DNA of 64,000 nucleotides from Rufibacter roseus. Lineage in GTDB: Bacteria > Bacteroidota > Bacteroidia > Cytophagales > Hymenobacteraceae. Numbering within the stretch: position 1 is the stretch's first letter; every line of letters starts with the position of its first letter. The notes beneath the pieces were generated by a model, which ran no database searches, was not told the origin of the DNA, and saw only the letters and a program-made list of their open reading frames with translations. A program made the translations under genes and the position numbers. Below, piece after piece: positions 1-7,841 of the stretch. The DNA is taken from positions 310,001-374,000 of the forward strand of contig NZ_LRML01000005.1 in the NCBI RefSeq assembly GCF_001647285.1. The letters are read 5' to 3'.

Positions 1-650
1 TCAATGGCAGTTCCTTCGCAAGCTCTAACAATAATAACCTCTTTTGTTAAAACGACTCTCTCCTGCCCAGGCATGAGGACACAAAATTCTCCAATGTTCT
101 TAGAAGCACGCTCAGGAGAAATTAAATCATATGGTTTTAACTTTGACTCTCCTCCTCTCCAAAAGACCTTAGCCAATGCTTCAGGAATCATATTTGTTGG
201 ATTGATATTTACCAGACCAGCCCTCAAATCTGAAACTTTAATATAGGGTATTGTACCTACTCTCTGGTCTGAACTTGGACTCCCATGGCCTCCAAACACA
301 TATATTTTTCCCTCTTCTACAAGTTCCCCTAAAGTCTTTAGTGTGAACTCCCCGTTGTCCTCCACAAGACTGTTAATCCCCTTATAAACAGAAGCATCAT
401 AATACTTTGGAACGAAAACATCAAGCATAAAAATCTCACTTTGAGATCTAAAACTAACATCATCCCTACTAAAGCTACCTTTGCTTATTTCATCACAAGC
501 TTCAGCTAATTGATCATTGATAGTTTCATTTGAGCGAATCCCTGTCTCTGGATTTACTATGTATTGCTCATGACCATCCTTATTGATCCCACAAGTTTTA
601 GCATTAACAACTAATACTTGTCCATCCGAATACCAACTTGGCTTATGCAT
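1..650 (-). CDS. Partial DNA methylase C-terminus / specificity (TRD) part of an R-M protein
   Basis: An open frame runs from an ATG at 648-650 off the left edge, 216 codons without a stop. Its first ~60 residues (VNAKTCGINKDGHEQY, then NPETG and INDQL) look like the C-terminal end of an HsdM/N6-adenine methylase domain. The later part (IPYIKVSDL, followed by VLMPGQERVVLTKEVIIVRA) resembles a type I HsdS or type IIG target-recognition domain. The start lies 5 bases past the stop of the methylase gene and in the +1 frame relative to it. Removing one A from the A6 run at the junction would fuse the two into one R-M-S polypeptide. It may be the second half of a frameshifted gene, or a separately translated subunit. 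The 3' end is not in the window. Confidence 0.75.
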   Translation of the reverse strand, partial: MHKPSWYSDGQVLVVNAKTCGINKDGHEQYIVNPETGIRSNETINDQLAEACDEISKGSFSRDDVSFRSQSEIFMLDVFVPKYYDASVYKGINSLVEDNGEFTLKTLGELVEEGKIYVFGGHGSPSSDQRVGTIPYIKVSDLRAGLVNINPTNMIPEALAKVFWRGGESKLKPYDLISPERASKNIGEFCVLMPGQERVVLTKEVIIVRACEGTAI

Positions 651-654
651 ACCT

Positions 655-2238
655 TTATTTTTTCTCTAAAATGTAAAAGTTAGTTTTTGCACGACAAAAG
701 CCTTGAAAAGCCTCCATTGGAATATTCAGTATTGCACGCATATTAAAATGATCCTTAATCCACTGTCTGAGCCATGCATAAGAGGAAGAAAACATATAGG
801 TTTCTGGTAGTATAATACCTAATCTGCCGCCTTTTACAAGAAGCTCATGGCACCTTTCCAAAAACAGGATTCCCAACTCTCGCTCTTCAAATTTGTTCAC
901 TTCAAACTTGAAACCAGAAACTTCCTTTTTTGCTTTTTGTGCTATTACAATACCAGCAGCCTTTGCATCTACTTTGCTCATTTTTAAATCTTTCCCAAAA
1001 GGCGGATTTGTAACTATACATGTAAAAGAGGCTGGAATCAATGAAGATCTTAAATCTGGGTAATAAGCGTTCCAAAGGTGCTTTCGAAGTGAGTCACCTA
1101 AAAACGTGTGTGTTGAACCGTCACCTATTGTTAACATTATTGCTTTAGTGAGTTTAACATTTATTCGGTCTTTATCCACTCCAAATAAATGTCTCTGAGC
1201 CCATCCTTTTGCATCCCCATCACTCATTGCTGGATATCTCTCTCTTAGTTGCCTATAGCTTTCTAAAAGAAATCCTCCAGTTCCGCAAGCGGGATCTAAA
1301 ACCTTATCCTCAGGTGCTATCTCCATTAATTTTATTGCGCTTCTTATTACAGGATAAGGGGTATAATATTGACCTTCCTCTGATTTTAAGCTAGCCGTGC
1401 GGAATACTTGAAACGCTTCAGAGACAGCACTAATTGAGGCATCTCGGAGCCTAAATTTAGAAAGTTCATATGCACATAAAGTAATGGTATGGTCATCTAA
1501 ATTGATATCACTATCAGCATCCGTCATAAAAATATCACTATGAGCAATTCTCATACCTTGGAACAAATCCCTTATTCTCCTTGCCGTTTCCCCTTCTGTG
1601 TCCCAAACTTGAAATGGCACAGACTTAGAAGGAGAATATTTAGCGATCTTGTCTCCTTCTAATTTTGCCAGAATAACATTACATAAGTTATTTAGCCTTT
1701 CATCACTTCTAGTACTCCGTGTGTCTCCTGAAACAGCAACGCTCAAAAGACGGCTAAAAACTTTTTTTAATCTTGCAGTAGAAGGCTCTTCTAAATCACT
1801 CCATGTCAATTTATTTTCACCAGCTTTAATAATTGCATCGCCAAATTTTGGTAAACTGCCATTAAGAGCAACTTCAAATTTTCCTTCAGGAGTTTTATAA
1901 ACTAAAGTTATTTCATCTCCATTCGTCCAAATTCCTAATACTACATGAGGCTCTAGCCCCATATAGATTTTCAATTGGTTTACACCTTCACTTTTATTAG
2001 GAGCCTTTGTTTCAATAATTATTTGAATATGTTCATAATCTCCTAAGTGCGAAGGGCTATCAAAAATTGCTACATCTACTGGGTAACCTTTAAAGCTTTG
2101 GCCAGCCTCTCTTCTACTTGCCTCACTAGGACTTTGGGGCACCCTCCATTCAGGGGAATATTGAATTTGATTTTTATCCCACCCAAGTTTAATTAGTTCT
2201 TCTACTAAAGGTAGTCGTGTATGTGTATGCTCAGACAT
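655..2238 (-). CDS. N6-adenine DNA methylase with N-terminal HSDR_N-type nuclease-like domain
   Basis: 527 residues. Residues 1-140 resemble the type I restriction HSDR_N fold: D55 in VDVAIFD and E76-T-K78 form a PD-(D/E)XK-like D...ExK set. A helical linker follows, then the methylase: GQYYTP near 293, SAM-binding motif DPACGTGGF from D315, and catalytic NPPF at 411-414. The chain stops after NFYILEKK, which is early for HsdM or type IIG enzymes. The missing C-terminus is readable in the +1 frame in the next ORF. This arrangement suggests a type IIG-like single-chain restriction-modification enzyme split by a frameshift in a poly-A run, or a two-gene version. Lower G+C than the rest of the window and position next to a tRNA gene suggest acquired defence DNA. 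Confidence 0.85.
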   Translation of the reverse strand: MSEHTHTRLPLVEELIKLGWDKNQIQYSPEWRVPQSPSEASRREAGQSFKGYPVDVAIFDSPSHLGDYEHIQIIIETKAPNKSEGVNQLKIYMGLEPHVVLGIWTNGDEITLVYKTPEGKFEVALNGSLPKFGDAIIKAGENKLTWSDLEEPSTARLKKVFSRLLSVAVSGDTRSTRSDERLNNLCNVILAKLEGDKIAKYSPSKSVPFQVWDTEGETARRIRDLFQGMRIAHSDIFMTDADSDINLDDHTITLCAYELSKFRLRDASISAVSEAFQVFRTASLKSEEGQYYTPYPVIRSAIKLMEIAPEDKVLDPACGTGGFLLESYRQLRERYPAMSDGDAKGWAQRHLFGVDKDRINVKLTKAIMLTIGDGSTHTFLGDSLRKHLWNAYYPDLRSSLIPASFTCIVTNPPFGKDLKMSKVDAKAAGIVIAQKAKKEVSGFKFEVNKFEERELGILFLERCHELLVKGGRLGIILPETYMFSSSYAWLRQWIKDHFNMRAILNIPMEAFQGFCRAKTNFYILEKK

Positions 2239-2410
2239 TGGACTATTTAAAATTTCTTATTTATTAGGTAAACCTAAATTTATTGAATCTAGACAACAGT
2301 AATCATAAGGCATTTTTTTAATTGCTAAATTTTGCCTTATTTAATGGTACATATTTGTTAGATGAACAACGAAATGAGATTTTGGTCACCTTTTTGGACA
2401 CCTGTAAAAC

Positions 2411-2450
2411 GACAAAAGCCTTGTAAGTGGTTAACTTACAAGGCTTTGTC
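2411..2450 (-). terminator. Hairpin terminator after the tRNA gene
   Basis: Inverted repeat with arms of about 17 bp (GACAAAAGCCTTGTAAG and its complement, one bulge), about 12 bases past the 3' end of the tRNA on the minus strand. The T-rich stretch after the stem (TTTTGTCGTTTT in the transcript) fits intrinsic termination. Confidence 0.7.
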
Positions 2451-2461
2451 TTACTATTGGG

Positions 2462-2534
<73 letters not shown>

Positions 2535-2548
2535 CTGTTTTTGTGATA

Positions 2549-2580
2549 CAAAGGTAAGGCGTTTTGTTTTAACCTCCAAA
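2549..2580 (-). promoter_or_regulatory. Promoter of the initiator tRNA gene
   Basis: On the minus strand TTTG (2577-2580) and TACCTTTG (2549-2556) are separated by exactly 20 bp. This matches the Bacteroidota sigma-A consensus (-33 TTTG, -7 TAnnTTTG). The -7 box ends 14 bp before the mature tRNA 5' end. Confidence 0.8.
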
Positions 2581-2581
2581 C

Positions 2582-2617
2582 GTTTTTAATAAGTTTTTAG
2601 GAAAACAGGCTAAAAAC
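2582..2617. repeat. 36-bp palindromic element, copy 1 of 27
   Basis: GTTTTTAATAAG...GGCTAAAAAC. It overlaps the 3' end of the BamA/TamA-like gene: the TAG stop at 2610-2612 and the last codon lie inside the element. Confidence 0.85.
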
Positions 2618-4406
2618 GGCCAGTTATCCCGAAGTGAATTTTGCCCCGCTGCAGGCTAAAGCCCTCCTGTTCGTTCCGCCCCACGGAGTAAACTAACTGA
2701 AACACACCGGCTCCCGTTGAAAAGCTAATGCCGCCGCCCACACCGCTGGCCCACTGAATATTTTTTTCTTCCGGCAGGTCTCTTCTTAGATATCCTTGAT
2801 CATAGAGCAGGAAAAGGTAGGAGTCTTCGCCGGTGTATTGCCTGAACTCAAGGGTACTGATGGCGTAGGAGCTGGCATAGAAAGAATAATCATCGAACCC
2901 CCTGATACTGTTCAGCCCACCAAGCCGGAAAAGCTCGTTCAAGTAAAGCCGCTGGTTCAGGAGTGCCTCCGCCTTTAGCCGGGTCAGCACCACGCCGTTT
3001 TTAGTCACAGGCCAGTAGCGCTCCAAACGGCTTGCCACCGACAGCTGCGTGGTTTTCATTTGCAGGGTATCATAATAGCTGGCCTCTACGCGGGCGTTCC
3101 GCTGAATACGCTTGTTGCCCACCGCACCCTGAAAAAAGGCATGGGAGCCGCGGCGCGGGAAGTACAAATCATCCAGGTTGCCCCAGGCATAGGCCACGCC
3201 GTACGAGGTGAAGTTGGCGTCAATAGCCGAGGAGTCGGCGGTGCGCTGGCGCAGTGCCTCCGGCGACAGCAATTGGGAACTCAACACTTCGGCAAAGAAA
3301 GTGACGCGACTGGTGGTGGAAAGCGGATAGGCAATCTCCAGGCGCGGACGCAGGTTCAGGAAAGACGTGTCTTGCTTGTAGAGGTGAAACATGGCTGCTA
3401 CCTCAAACGGCGAGGAGAACAGGTGTGGGTGCCGGTACTCCACGTCCAGCAGCTGCGAATTTCGCTCTACCTTCCGCCAGTGCAGCCCAATTTGCTTGCC
3501 GCTGCCCCGAAGGTTGCGCACCTGCAGGTTCACTTCACCGGTAATCAATAATTTGGCCTCTCGGCTATTTGGGTCGGGCAAGAAACCGATGATGCCGTCA
3601 AACTGGTTCGCTTTTTTCTCTTCCAGAAAGAAATAAATACGGGCTTGGTTTTTGGCGAACAGCACCTGCGGAGCGCCTACCACCTTCAAAAACGGAAGCT
3701 GCCGAAGCGCTCGGTTTGCTTCTTCCATGCGCTGCTGCGAGAAAGGCTGCCCTTTCTCCAGGTGCGTGTATCTGGTAAGCGCTGTGGGTTGAATGCGGCC
3801 AGTGCCTACCACTACAATAGAGTCTATGGTCATAAGCGGTCCCCGAACCAGTCGCACCACGCCCTGCAGGGAATCTTGCCGGAGCTGCAAGGAATCTATG
3901 ACCACCTGCGCGTACGGATAGCCAGTATTCTCGGCCTCGCGCAGCAAGGCCTGCTGCAAACGGGCAAACTCTGACGGCCTGAAAGGAGTGCCTCTGTACA
4001 ACTTCTCCCGAAACCCCACCCGCTGCAGAAGCGCTTCGCCAATGTTGCCGTTCTGCAAAGAAGCCCACACAATGGGCCTGCCGGTGTACACATGCACCCT
4101 TAGCGAATCGTTTTGCCGCACCAGACTATCAATAGAAGCGGCCAGATACCCCTGTTCCCGCACATTCCCCAGCCATGCCTGCAGCCCTTGATGTAGATTG
4201 ACAGAATCAAGCGGAATATTTTTGGGCTGATTACGTTTCCAGACATCAGCGGCCTCAGCGCCTTCCGGAGTCACCACCTGTACCACGGTTTTGTTCTGCG
4301 CCTGCGCGAAACCACCGCAAAGCCACAACACCAGGAGCAAACCCAGAATTCTGTACCTTTGCAGGGAAAACATGTAACGCACAGCGGAACTTAGCCTCAG
4401 ATTCAT
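2610..4406 (-). CDS. BamA/TamA-family outer-membrane assembly protein
   Basis: 598 residues. A signal peptide (start at M1, or at M12 = position 4373) ends at GGFAQAQ. Three POTRA-like segments span about residues 40-270; the last reads GPLMTIDSIVVVGTG and LPFLKVVGAPQVLF. A 16-strand-type beta-barrel follows, ending in the aromatic beta-signal HFGITGRF. The family inserts or exports proteins or lipids at the outer membrane. This protein is shorter than BamA (usually five POTRAs) and closer to TamA-like proteins of Bacteroidota. It is transcribed divergently from hemW, 80 bp apart. The stop codon lies inside a 36-bp element. Substrate unknown. Confidence 0.85.
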   Translation of the reverse strand: MNLRLSSAVRYMFSLQRYRILGLLLVLWLCGGFAQAQNKTVVQVVTPEGAEAADVWKRNQPKNIPLDSVNLHQGLQAWLGNVREQGYLAASIDSLVRQNDSLRVHVYTGRPIVWASLQNGNIGEALLQRVGFREKLYRGTPFRPSEFARLQQALLREAENTGYPYAQVVIDSLQLRQDSLQGVVRLVRGPLMTIDSIVVVGTGRIQPTALTRYTHLEKGQPFSQQRMEEANRALRQLPFLKVVGAPQVLFAKNQARIYFFLEEKKANQFDGIIGFLPDPNSREAKLLITGEVNLQVRNLRGSGKQIGLHWRKVERNSQLLDVEYRHPHLFSSPFEVAAMFHLYKQDTSFLNLRPRLEIAYPLSTTSRVTFFAEVLSSQLLSPEALRQRTADSSAIDANFTSYGVAYAWGNLDDLYFPRRGSHAFFQGAVGNKRIQRNARVEASYYDTLQMKTTQLSVASRLERYWPVTKNGVVLTRLKAEALLNQRLYLNELFRLGGLNSIRGFDDYSFYASSYAISTLEFRQYTGEDSYLFLLYDQGYLRRDLPEEKNIQWASGVGGGISFSTGAGVFQLVYSVGRNEQEGFSLQRGKIHFGITGRF

Positions 4407-4486
4407 TGTTTGTAATTTACGGCTTGCCTCTCAATTTTGAGCAGCCGCACTTTTTCTTTTAACGCAATTCCTTTACTTAACGCATT

Positions 4487-5629
4487 TTGGCCGGAATTTA
4501 TCTTCATATCCCTTTTTGTAAACAAGCCTGCCATTACTGCGATTTCCATTTCAGTACGTCACTAGGCCTGAAAGAGCAGGTACTGAACGCTATGCAGCAG
4601 GAGCTGGCGCTGCAGCAAAGTTACCTCAACGGCGCCACCATTGATACCATTTATTTTGGCGGCGGCACTCCTTCTATTCTATCAGTGCAGGAGTTGCAGG
4701 GGCTGTTTGAGACGATTTACCGGTTGTTCCCCGTGAATCCTTCGGCGGAAATTTCGCTGGAGGCCAACCCCGACGACCTGACGCCGGAGAAGTTGTTGGC
4801 GCTGAGCCAGACACCGGTGAACCGCCTGAGCATTGGTGTGCAGTCTTTCCACAACCCGCACCTGCAGCTCATGAACCGTCCGCACTCAGCGGCTGAGGCC
4901 GAAGCCTGTATTAAACTGGCGCAGGATTTGGGCTTCGGCAATATCTCCTTGGATTTGATTTACGGCATTCCGGCCGAAAACCCGGCGCTGTGGGAAGAAG
5001 ATTTGGCCAAAGCTTTTGCGTTGAACGTGCAACACCTATCGTGCTACGCCCTTACCATTGAACCCAATACCGTTTTTGGCCACCGCGTGCGCAAGGGCAA
5101 GTTCTCTCCCGCCGACGAGGAACGCGTAGCCCAGCAATTTGAGCTGTTGATGAGTCAAGCTGCTGCCCATGGTTTCCTTCATTACGAGATTTCCAACTTC
5201 TGCCAGCCTAGGTTTGAGAGTAAGCACAACAGCAGCTATTGGAAACAAGTGCCATATTTAGGCATTGGCCCTAGCGCCCACTCCTTCAACGGCACCAGTC
5301 GTCAGTACAACTTGCCCAACAACCCAAAATACGTGCAGAGCCTGCAGCAGAACGAACTGCCGTGTACCGTAGAGGAACTGACCGTGGAAGACCGCGTGAA
5401 TGAGTATGTCATGACCACCCTCCGCACCAGCTGGGGCTGCGACACCAACTACATTCAGGAGAAGTGGGGCATCCAGCTACTAGACCTACACGCAGAATAC
5501 CTGCAGCAAATAAAAGACAAAGGTTTACTGCGTGAAGAAAACGGAGTTTTGATTCTAACTGAAGCCGGCAAACTATTGGCCGATGAAATAGCCTTGGACT
5601 TGTTTCTGCTGAACGAAGAATCTGTTTAG
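4487..5629 (+). CDS. hemW: HemW-like radical SAM heme chaperone
   Basis: 380 residues. The radical SAM cluster motif C11xxxC15xxC18 (PFCKQACHYCDF) is at the N-terminus; IYFGGGTPS and the HemN C-terminal domain follow. HemW is often misannotated as oxygen-independent coproporphyrinogen III oxidase; it lacks the extra N-terminal part of HemN and is thought to deliver heme to respiratory enzymes. The start is TTG at 4487, because the conserved AGIYLHIPFC begins immediately there and no ATG is in frame nearby. A 36-bp element begins 2 bp after the stop. Confidence 0.93.
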   Translation: MAGIYLHIPFCKQACHYCDFHFSTSLGLKEQVLNAMQQELALQQSYLNGATIDTIYFGGGTPSILSVQELQGLFETIYRLFPVNPSAEISLEANPDDLTPEKLLALSQTPVNRLSIGVQSFHNPHLQLMNRPHSAAEAEACIKLAQDLGFGNISLDLIYGIPAENPALWEEDLAKAFALNVQHLSCYALTIEPNTVFGHRVRKGKFSPADEERVAQQFELLMSQAAAHGFLHYEISNFCQPRFESKHNSSYWKQVPYLGIGPSAHSFNGTSRQYNLPNNPKYVQSLQQNELPCTVEELTVEDRVNEYVMTTLRTSWGCDTNYIQEKWGIQLLDLHAEYLQQIKDKGLLREENGVLILTEAGKLLADEIALDLFLLNEESV

Positions 5630-5631
5630 GC

Positions 5632-5667
5632 GTTTCAGGGCTGTTTTTGGAAAAAGAGGCCAAAAAC
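5632..5667. repeat. 36-bp palindromic element, copy 2 of 27
   Basis: GTTTCAGGGCTG...AGGCCAAAAAC, directly after the hemW stop codon and before the co-directional DUF4304 gene. Confidence 0.85.
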
Positions 5668-5694
5668 ACCTTATTGCATGGTAAGTAATTTTGT

Positions 5695-6156
5695 ATGAAA
5701 ACAATTGCAGAAACCAAGTTTAACAGAATTCTTAAAGAAGGATTTCAAGAAGTCCTAAAACCTTTAGGTTTTAAAAAGAAGGGAAACAACTTCTATCTTC
5801 AGCTGGAGGAGCTGGGGCAGGCTATTAATGCTCAGAAAAGCCGGTGGAATACCAAAGATGATATAAGTTTCACCATTAATGTGGGTGTTTTTCTGCCCGA
5901 TTACTGGCAAAGCATGGTTTACAATCAAGGAAAACCGCTTCCTACGTTCCCTTCTGTTTATGATTGTTATTCACATAAGAGGATTGGGCAACTTAGGAAC
6001 CAGCTCGATACCTGGTATGACGTTGATGCAAGCACAGATGAAGAAAAGTTGATTGTTGAGATGAAGGACAATCTTGTTAACTACGTCCTTCCATACCTTA
6101 ATCGCGTGAAAACAAAAGAAGATTTTTTCTATTTGTTCAAAAAAGAAAGAGAGTAA
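5695..6156 (+). CDS. DUF4304 domain protein
   Basis: 153 residues, no signal peptide or membrane segment. The N-terminus (FNRILKEGFQEVLKPLGFKKKGNNF) matches the DUF4304 pattern, a domain of unknown function in small soluble bacterial proteins, sometimes near toxin-immunity loci. The gene is more AT-rich than its neighbours. No toxin partner is visible here. ATG start. Confidence 0.8.
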   Translation: MKTIAETKFNRILKEGFQEVLKPLGFKKKGNNFYLQLEELGQAINAQKSRWNTKDDISFTINVGVFLPDYWQSMVYNQGKPLPTFPSVYDCYSHKRIGQLRNQLDTWYDVDASTDEEKLIVEMKDNLVNYVLPYLNRVKTKEDFFYLFKKERE

Positions 6157-6241
6157 ATATTTTGTACTTGAAACTCTTCTTGGTTATCAATTATCATTTC
6201 AAGCGCACACTTGAGCCATTCAATAATAACGGTTAGTTAAA

Positions 6242-6757
6242 TCAGCCCCGTTCTACGCCATTTGCCCCAAACCCAACCACTTCCTCAGAAACGTTGCTGA
6301 ATAGCCGCCAAAAAAGCTGGGCTTCGGGCAAAACGCCTTGCGTGGGCTGCACCTGCAGTACGCGATTTCCTTCTAAAGAAATGGTCAAATCGCCGTCTTC
6401 AGAAGCGGTTACCTGCCACACCTTCAGCCCCTCGGGCTGGGCACGCACCAGCTCCTGCAGTTTACGGTCTCTGAGGCTGTTACCAGGCACCTGTACATCA
6501 AACTCGGGGTTGGCGAAAGACTGGCTGTCGCGGGGAATTTCGGCTTCCTGGAAGCTGATTTTCACCTGACCCGCCTCTTCCAGCTGCCAAAAGCAAGATA
6601 CCTCCAGTGTCCAGGCACCTACATCCAGTATGAGTCCGTGGGCATTGGTGATACTGGCCTTGCCGAAATGGAAATACTGCACCTGCCCTATGCGGGTAGC
6701 TTTGGTGAGCGGCAGCCCCAACAGGTGCTTCAGCTCCGGAAAATTATTTTCAGCCAT
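6242..6757 (-). CDS. Conserved hypothetical protein
   Basis: 171 residues, soluble, acidic, no recognised domain. It has many alternating hydrophobic strands (QVQYFHFGKASI, GLILDVGAWTLEVSCFW) and reads as a small all-beta protein. A TACCTTTG box at 6778-6785 on the minus strand, 20 bp before the ATG, is a likely -7 promoter element. It converges with the DUF4304 gene. Function not recognised. Confidence 0.75.
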   Translation of the reverse strand: MAENNFPELKHLLGLPLTKATRIGQVQYFHFGKASITNAHGLILDVGAWTLEVSCFWQLEEAGQVKISFQEAEIPRDSQSFANPEFDVQVPGNSLRDRKLQELVRAQPEGLKVWQVTASEDGDLTISLEGNRVLQVQPTQGVLPEAQLFWRLFSNVSEEVVGFGANGVERG

Positions 6758-6813
6758 ACACTACAATAACAGAATGCCAAAGGTACGGATTAAGCCGGAA
6801 GGAGACAGGGCGC

Positions 6814-6849
6814 GTTTTAGGTCTATTTTTGGAAAATCAGGGTAAAAAC
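6814..6849. repeat. 36-bp palindromic element, copy 3 of 27
   Basis: GTTTTAGGTCTA...AGGGTAAAAAC. It lies between two divergently transcribed genes, so it is not a 3'-end feature of either. Confidence 0.85.
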
Positions 6850-6851
6850 AG

Positions 6852-7703
6852 GTGCCTTATGATTTGAAAGCTAAATGGAAACAGTATTTTAGAAGCATGG
6901 ATAAACTGACCCAATACAACCGCAAACTACTGGCAATTTTTGGCACAATGCTTCTAGCCGCTTTTGGGCTAGCCGTAATTATTGCATTAGGTCTTTTTAT
7001 TGACTCTCTTTTTGACAGCCCCAGACATGTTTATGACCAAGGCGTACAAATAAGGGAAACTACTGCCAACGGCACCGATACCACCATTTTCAGAACGCAA
7101 CAGGCATCGTTTCAGGAGCCCATACAGCTAGACACCGCCAAAGCGCAATTTGTGATCCCGGTAGGGCAGGTGGACCTGGAGGAAAAGGAAAGAGTAAATG
7201 CCTTGGCAAGTTCTGGCAGCTTTGAATACGAGCCCAGAAAGTCAAGATTTGACTCCTACTCTGGAATCTTCAACAACTTCATCTTTTATGATTATGCCAG
7301 CGGAACTAAGACTAAAATATTCTCAAAAAAAGTAGCCGTTACCAACTGGTCAAATGCGCTGGTAAACGGCACCGAGCTGCTTCTGTTCATGGGCACCGAC
7401 ACTGACTCAAACCAAGACAAGAAGCTTGATTCTGATGATTACCAAAGCCTCTTCGCCTTTTACCTTAAAGACAGAAAACTAGTAGAGTATAAATTAGACC
7501 GCCGCTCCGTATTAAGCTACGAGCCTATGGAAAAGACTTCCTTGGTGTCTGTGCAGGTGGGCATAGACAAAAACAAGGACTTCAAATTTGACAGATACAG
7601 AGAGCCGGTAGAAGTGGTGGTGCTAGATGTGGCGTCAAGGAAATTAAGCGACTTGGTTTCGCCAGCCATGAAGGCCGAAATCCAGAGCATCATTGACAAA
7701 TAG
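6852..7703 (+). CDS. Single-pass membrane protein with EF-hand-like loops
   Basis: 283 residues from GTG 6852; ATG 6897 (MDKLTQYNRK) is an equally good in-frame start. One transmembrane helix (LLAIFGTMLLAAFGLAVII) is near the N-terminus, followed by a periplasmic domain. Two Asp/Asn-rich loops, DTDSNQDKKLDSDD and DKNKDFKFDRYR, resemble calcium-binding EF-hand loops. Similar proteins of Cytophagales are annotated only as hypothetical. Calcium binding is inference from the loop pattern. Confidence 0.75.
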   Translation: MPYDLKAKWKQYFRSMDKLTQYNRKLLAIFGTMLLAAFGLAVIIALGLFIDSLFDSPRHVYDQGVQIRETTANGTDTTIFRTQQASFQEPIQLDTAKAQFVIPVGQVDLEEKERVNALASSGSFEYEPRKSRFDSYSGIFNNFIFYDYASGTKTKIFSKKVAVTNWSNALVNGTELLLFMGTDTDSNQDKKLDSDDYQSLFAFYLKDRKLVEYKLDRRSVLSYEPMEKTSLVSVQVGIDKNKDFKFDRYREPVEVVVLDVASRKLSDLVSPAMKAEIQSIIDK

Positions 7704-7748
7704 CCTTTACCTACTTTTTCAGCCACCTAAACTTGGGTGCAAAAAGAA

Positions 7749-7812
7749 GCCCCTTGGCGACTGTTTTAGCTGTATTTTCTGAAAAACAGCCTAAAAACAG
7801 ACAGCCAAGGGA
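7749..7812. terminator. Extended hairpin around a 36-bp element between convergent genes
   Basis: CCCTTGGC at 7751-7758 and GCCAAGGG at 7803-7810 bracket element copy 4, extending its palindrome. It lies between two convergent genes and probably ends transcription from both sides. Confidence 0.5.
7763..7798. repeat. 36-bp palindromic element, copy 4 of 27
   Basis: GTTTTAGCTGTA...CAGCCTAAAAAC, between convergent genes, inside a longer CCCTTGGC/GCCAAGGG stem. Confidence 0.85.
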
Positions 7813-7841
7813 CTTACAATAATGGAAAGCTGTACACGGTT

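Noticed and set aside
2307-2341. AAGGCA...TGCCTT inverted repeat upstream of the R-M gene
   Set aside because: Very AT-rich and with a long loop; not distinguishable from chance, so not listed as an operator.
3060-3551. Plus-strand ORF of 163 codons
   Set aside because: Antisense shadow of the BamA/TamA-like gene, no protein-like composition.
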